The notes under the pieces are model-generated. The model saw only the letters and a list, made by a program, of their open reading frames with translations. It made no database searches and was not told where the DNA came from. 64,000 nt of DNA from Aquilaria yunnanensis (Eukaryota > Streptophyta > Magnoliopsida > Malvales > Thymelaeaceae), in NCBI GenBank assembly GCA_039654915.1, contig CM077594.1:106468893-106532892 (forward strand), written 5' to 3'. The translations under genes and the position numbers were made by a program. This document shows positions 60,444-64,000 of this stretch, one piece after another; within the stretch, counting starts at the first letter, position 1, and each line of letters begins with the position of its first letter.

Positions 60444-61560
60444 TTCACCGATTTATTACTTCGATTTAGGCGCCATTTTAGCTTCGATAGCTAACCAGGA
60501 CTTGAAGACGAAGCTCGCCCAATTCGCTGGGAAGTAGATATCGCGAGGGATTAGATGGAAAGAGCTTTTCCAGGAATCGAAATTGAGAAGAGTGTGGAAC
60601 TGACTTGCTCAGGGAGCTGCGTGTTTTAAGTTCTCGTGTCGTAAAGGCGACAGTTTTTACTGGAGTTGCGTGAGATGTGGGAGATCGAGACCCTTTTTCA
60701 TCATGCCTCGGTATATTTCGTTTAACCATTCTAAACGCATTAAATTTTGAACATTTATTTTTTAAAAAAATTTGAACATTTTTATAAAACCGTGAAAAAC
60801 ATTTATGAAGAATCTTTTCTACTTCTCTTTTTTATTGTTCTCGTGATACAGCCGGCCAGGGCTGTCAACCTTTACTACATTTCAAGGCTATATTCTATCC
60901 AAAAGAAAAAAAGAAATGCTAATATATCTTCGGCTAAAATATATAAAAGGAAAAAGTATATAAAAGTCACTAAAGTTTCTTATTGTTCTCTTTGACACCT
61001 TAAGCTTTAGTCCCCAACGTGAAGGTGACCTTATCAACATTTTCAAGGTTCTAAGAGTTTCTTTTCCCTAAACCACCGTGTAGTTAGGGTAGCCAAGAAA
61101 CACCCATCAACCCCTCTGAACCTGCTATTTAGAGTGGTGCAAGGTTGGCAATTACTCTATCCAAGCCAAGATGAGGCTAGGCATCAACATCTAGGATCGG
61201 CCATTGGGTAATCGACAGTGATTCAGACATATGTGGAGGATATGGTGTGGTTGCCTAAAGAAATTCCTGGGCGGGCGAAATGCCAAGATCATGGTAAATA
61301 GAATCATACCAATAGAATGTGGAACTCCAGAGGGATTTCCAGTTCGAACAATCCAAAAAGCAATAGAAATGTGGGCGCAATTTGGATGTCGAAGCTCGTT
61401 AGTGAAGTTCCATGGAATTCAACCTCCAAAGGCATCTTGGTCGATTCGGAACAGAGACACTTGAAATGTGGGTAGATGCGGTGCCCCTTGTGCTGCGCTT
61501 CGTCATCATTCCAACAACAAGAGCGTTGTCGCAAAAGGTGAATTTCGGTGATTCAAGTGT
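60444..61560. other. Promoter side of the GT14 gene, then intergenic DNA
   Basis: 60444-60720 should contain the 5' UTR and promoter of the minus-strand glycosyltransferase gene. 61080-61560 has a more balanced base composition and short open frames on both strands with no recognisable domain. Confidence 0.4.
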
Positions 61561-61568
61561 CTTTATAT

Positions 61569-62122
61569 TAGGGATGACAATGGTGTGGATCTGCGCAAAT
61601 ACCCCCTATTCGTCATTCGTGCTCACAATTTTTTTGGTACCCATAACTTCGCAGGTATCTAAAAACAGGAGAAAAATCTCACCCGCACCCACGACCCACA
61701 GGTAATCCGTACCGCTGACAACCTGTGGTTTAAATTGTGCTTTTTTTAAATTTCATAAAAATAAAATATGAAAAATACACACAAAGTCATTGTCAACATA
61801 TAATACAACAAAATCATAAAAAACACAAAATTATAACATACATGCAAGAAAATATTCGATAAGAATTAGTATAAAATATTAGTTAAGTATAGGTGTTGTA
61901 TCCCATTATAATTAATAAGTATGAAATTTACACTCGTGGGTAAGCACGCGGATTTACCCATGATGAATACCCCCTAATCCCTAATCGCCACCTACCCATA
62001 CCCGCCAGACGAGTATGATTTACACATGTCCATCCCATCACAAGTATTTTTACCCATTTACCTGCCCATTATGGGTGGATAGCCACAGATCACGGATTCC
62101 ACCAACCTAATTGTCATCCCTA
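61569..62122. mobile_element. hAT-like non-autonomous element
   Basis: The 13-bp end TAGGGATGACAAT is perfectly inverted at the other end (ATTGTCATCCCTA). Flanking octamers CTTTATAT (61561-61568) and CTCTAGAT (62123-62130) agree at six of eight positions, as a decayed hAT duplication would. Both subterminal regions contain CCCAC/ACCCA-rich, GGGTA-type sequence in opposite orientations. The length is 554 bp and there is no coding frame. Confidence 0.7.
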
Positions 62123-62491
62123 CTCTAGATAAACCAGGCGAATTTCCATATTTTGGAAGAAAAAAGAGAAAGGTTGTCTCATTAACTAGCAACTAACGTT
62201 GTCTCATTAAGTGCATCATGTGATGTGCATGTGCCATCAAATGGGTTTATTGATCCCTTTTTGAAGTTTAGGGACTAAGTTTCTTCGAGTTAAAGTTCAG
62301 AGGGTTAACTCTCATGGTCAACCAAGTTCGAGGGCTTTTCCTATATTTTGTCCTATATCTTTTCTTTTTTACCAATATGCATTCTAGAAGAATTTTCTTT
62401 TTTATGATAAGTATTGCTTGCACAAACCAATCAAGAACAGGAGCTACAATTATTCACAACCAAATCAAAACATGAAACTAGGCATAACCCC

Positions 62492-62735
62492 CCACTATTC
62501 ACATGAAGAGACTACAGACAAACCATGTATAGCAAGCTCATGAGCTACAGAATTTGCTTTTCTCGTCACATGCATTGCTTGCCAAACTGAGAAGAGATTT
62601 AGCATGCAGCAAATGCTAGTGATGCATGAGAAAGCTTCTGAAGAACCCTCTGCACCTGAAGAAATAGCTTGAACAACCAATAGGGCATCTATTTCCGCAA
62701 TGATTTTCCGCCACCCCCATTCGCAAAAGCTTACA
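62492..62735 (-). pseudogene. C-terminal half of a plant RNase H-like (RVT_3) domain, LINE-derived fragment
   Basis: On the minus strand a frame reads WGWRKIIAEIDALLVVQAIS, and then HVTRKANSVAHELAIHGLS before a TAG stop. R-K-I-I-x-E-x-D-x-x-L-x-V-x-A-I and H-V-x-R-x-x-N-x-x-A-H are the third catalytic region and the closing motif of the RNase H domain at the 3' end of plant LINEs. The upstream half is absent here. It is a relic. Confidence 0.7.
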
Positions 62736-62815
62736 AATTTGTTTTAACTGAAGTCAACTGACTTATTTTTATTTTTACATTTTTTTTGCATGAAACTAAT
62801 TTCATTTAAAAAGGC
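62736..62815. repeat. Partial arm of foldback family B
   Basis: CAAATTTGTTTTAACTGAAG, then TCAACTGACTTATTTTTATT and CTAATTTCATTTAAAAAGGC match one arm of 29240-29640 and 39826-40125. The second arm is missing. Confidence 0.5.
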
Positions 62816-63231
62816 TTGAACCCCCATTTGTAGAGATGAACTCTGACCTTGTCACACTATCTAAACCATAAACTCTTACACTTTCGACAATGACAGTGAA
62901 TGTTTAAACCACTCATTGTTTCAGGACGAGCAATAGCGAATGATATAAATTCATCAACCTCGAACTCCCATTCATGTGTGTAACCCATTTGGCCTAGCAA
63001 GAAATGGTTACTGTACATCCAACTACTGGCCGACTCCATTACAAACTAAATTTGTTGGTAATCGTATAAAAGACATAATCATCAAAGTTAACAATGATGA
63101 AACTATTATTTGCCAATATATCATATTAGACAACAAACCATTCTCATACTTACTATTAATAATGATTTGTGCCATTCGCACATATGTATCACAATGAAAA
63201 AATATATGTATAACAAAACACATCTTTTCAA

Positions 63232-63318
63232 TTATTAATACTATTAGTATTAGTATTAGTATTATGTTTATTATTGTTATTATTATTATTATGATTATGA
63301 TTATGCGGTGCATATTAG

Positions 63319-63378
<60 letters not shown>

Positions 63379-63573
63379 CATTGTTATTATTAGTATTAGT
63401 ATGGATATTATTATTCCAAAAATATTATTATTATGGGTATTATTCTAATTAATATTATAATTATTTTCATTATTATCATTAGTAAAATAATTACTAACTA
63501 TGACAATTATTATAATAATCAGTTTAATTATCATTATAATTAATTATATTATATTATATTATTATTATTATTG

Positions 63574-63624
<51 letters not shown>

Positions 63625-63696
63625 CAATTTGGAACATATTATATATAATTATTATTTGTATTATTATCAGTATTGTTATTATTATTATTATATTAC

Positions 63697-63735
<39 letters not shown>

Positions 63736-64000
63736 CATCATCATCATCATTATTAGTATTATTATATTGTACATATTATTGTTATTATTAAGTGCATTAG
63801 TACATTATTATTATTCTCCTTCTTATTGTTCTTATTATTAACATTATTATAATCATTGTTGCATAATTATTATTACTTTCATTATTATTAATTTCTAAAT
63901 ATTACTACTACTATTATTATTATTATTATTGATATTATTGGGTACATCTTATTATTATTATTATTATAACACCATGACATAATATAACCATTAAGACTAA
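63232..64000. repeat. Large TTA/TAA trinucleotide microsatellite field
   Basis: Nearly continuous ATT/TTA and AAT/TAA units with interspersed TTG, CAT and TAG variants. Pure tracts lie at about 63322-63375 (TAA orientation), 63560-63623 and 63693-63732 (TTA orientation). The strand switch between tracts lets the blocks pair with each other. The open frame across 63500-63841 is poly-Tyr/poly-Ile only and is not a gene. The field runs to the edge of the window. Confidence 0.95.

Noticed and set aside
63500..63841. 113-codon open frame of Tyr and Ile
   Set aside because: A product of the TTA microsatellite only.
63232..64000. Possible CRISPR-like or satellite array
   Set aside because: Trinucleotide microsatellite without unique spacers; nothing in the window has a repeat-spacer structure.

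Overview
The window is nuclear DNA of a flowering plant, very AT-rich between genes. The evidence is spliced plant genes (GT-AG introns of about 80-600 bp), a LOB-domain transcription factor, a seed oleosin with an RY/ABRE promoter, and plant transposon families (Ty3/gypsy chromovirus, CACTA, Mutator-like, hAT-like, Stowaway). The species cannot be named from the sequence.

Only four protein-coding genes are well supported. They are a class I LBD transcription factor (13490-13996, minus), an intronless oleosin (47389-47877, plus), a ten-exon WD40 gene orthologous to APRF1/Swd2 (52120-54681, minus) and a GT14 core-2/I-branching-type glycosyltransferase (56420-60443, minus, 11 exons with one GC-AG intron). 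They are independent units; nothing suggests a gene cluster or shared pathway. The 47-60.5 kb part is the gene-rich end.

The rest is a transposon landscape. At 1.5-6.2 kb lie a TIR element with an 8-bp target duplication, a CACTA-like region and degenerate telomere-like repeats. At 6166-11256 is a complete but dead Ty3/gypsy chromovirus with LTRs, primer site, polypurine tract and a perfect 5-bp duplication. From 13 to 50 kb there are about ten foldback (long inverted repeat) elements. Several have 9-bp target duplications of the Mutator type, and some carry host gene fragments: a protein-kinase piece at 18.8-19.1 kb and a GRF-zinc-finger-like piece at 46.3-46.8 kb. CACTA elements lie at 26.7-27.6 and 40.2-42.2 kb (the latter hosts a nested foldback MITE), a Stowaway MITE at 38.7-39.0 kb and a hAT-like element at 61.6-62.1 kb. 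Two LINE-type RNase H fragments lie at 26.4 and 62.6 kb. The last 770 bp is a large TTA/TAA microsatellite field.

All exon boundaries were read by hand from reading frames, splice consensus and remembered family resemblance. Transposon ends were read from inverted repeats and target duplications. I found no CRISPR array, no rRNA, no convincing tRNA gene, and no clearly novel multi-gene system. The most notable feature is the density of Mutator-like foldbacks, some with captured gene fragments.
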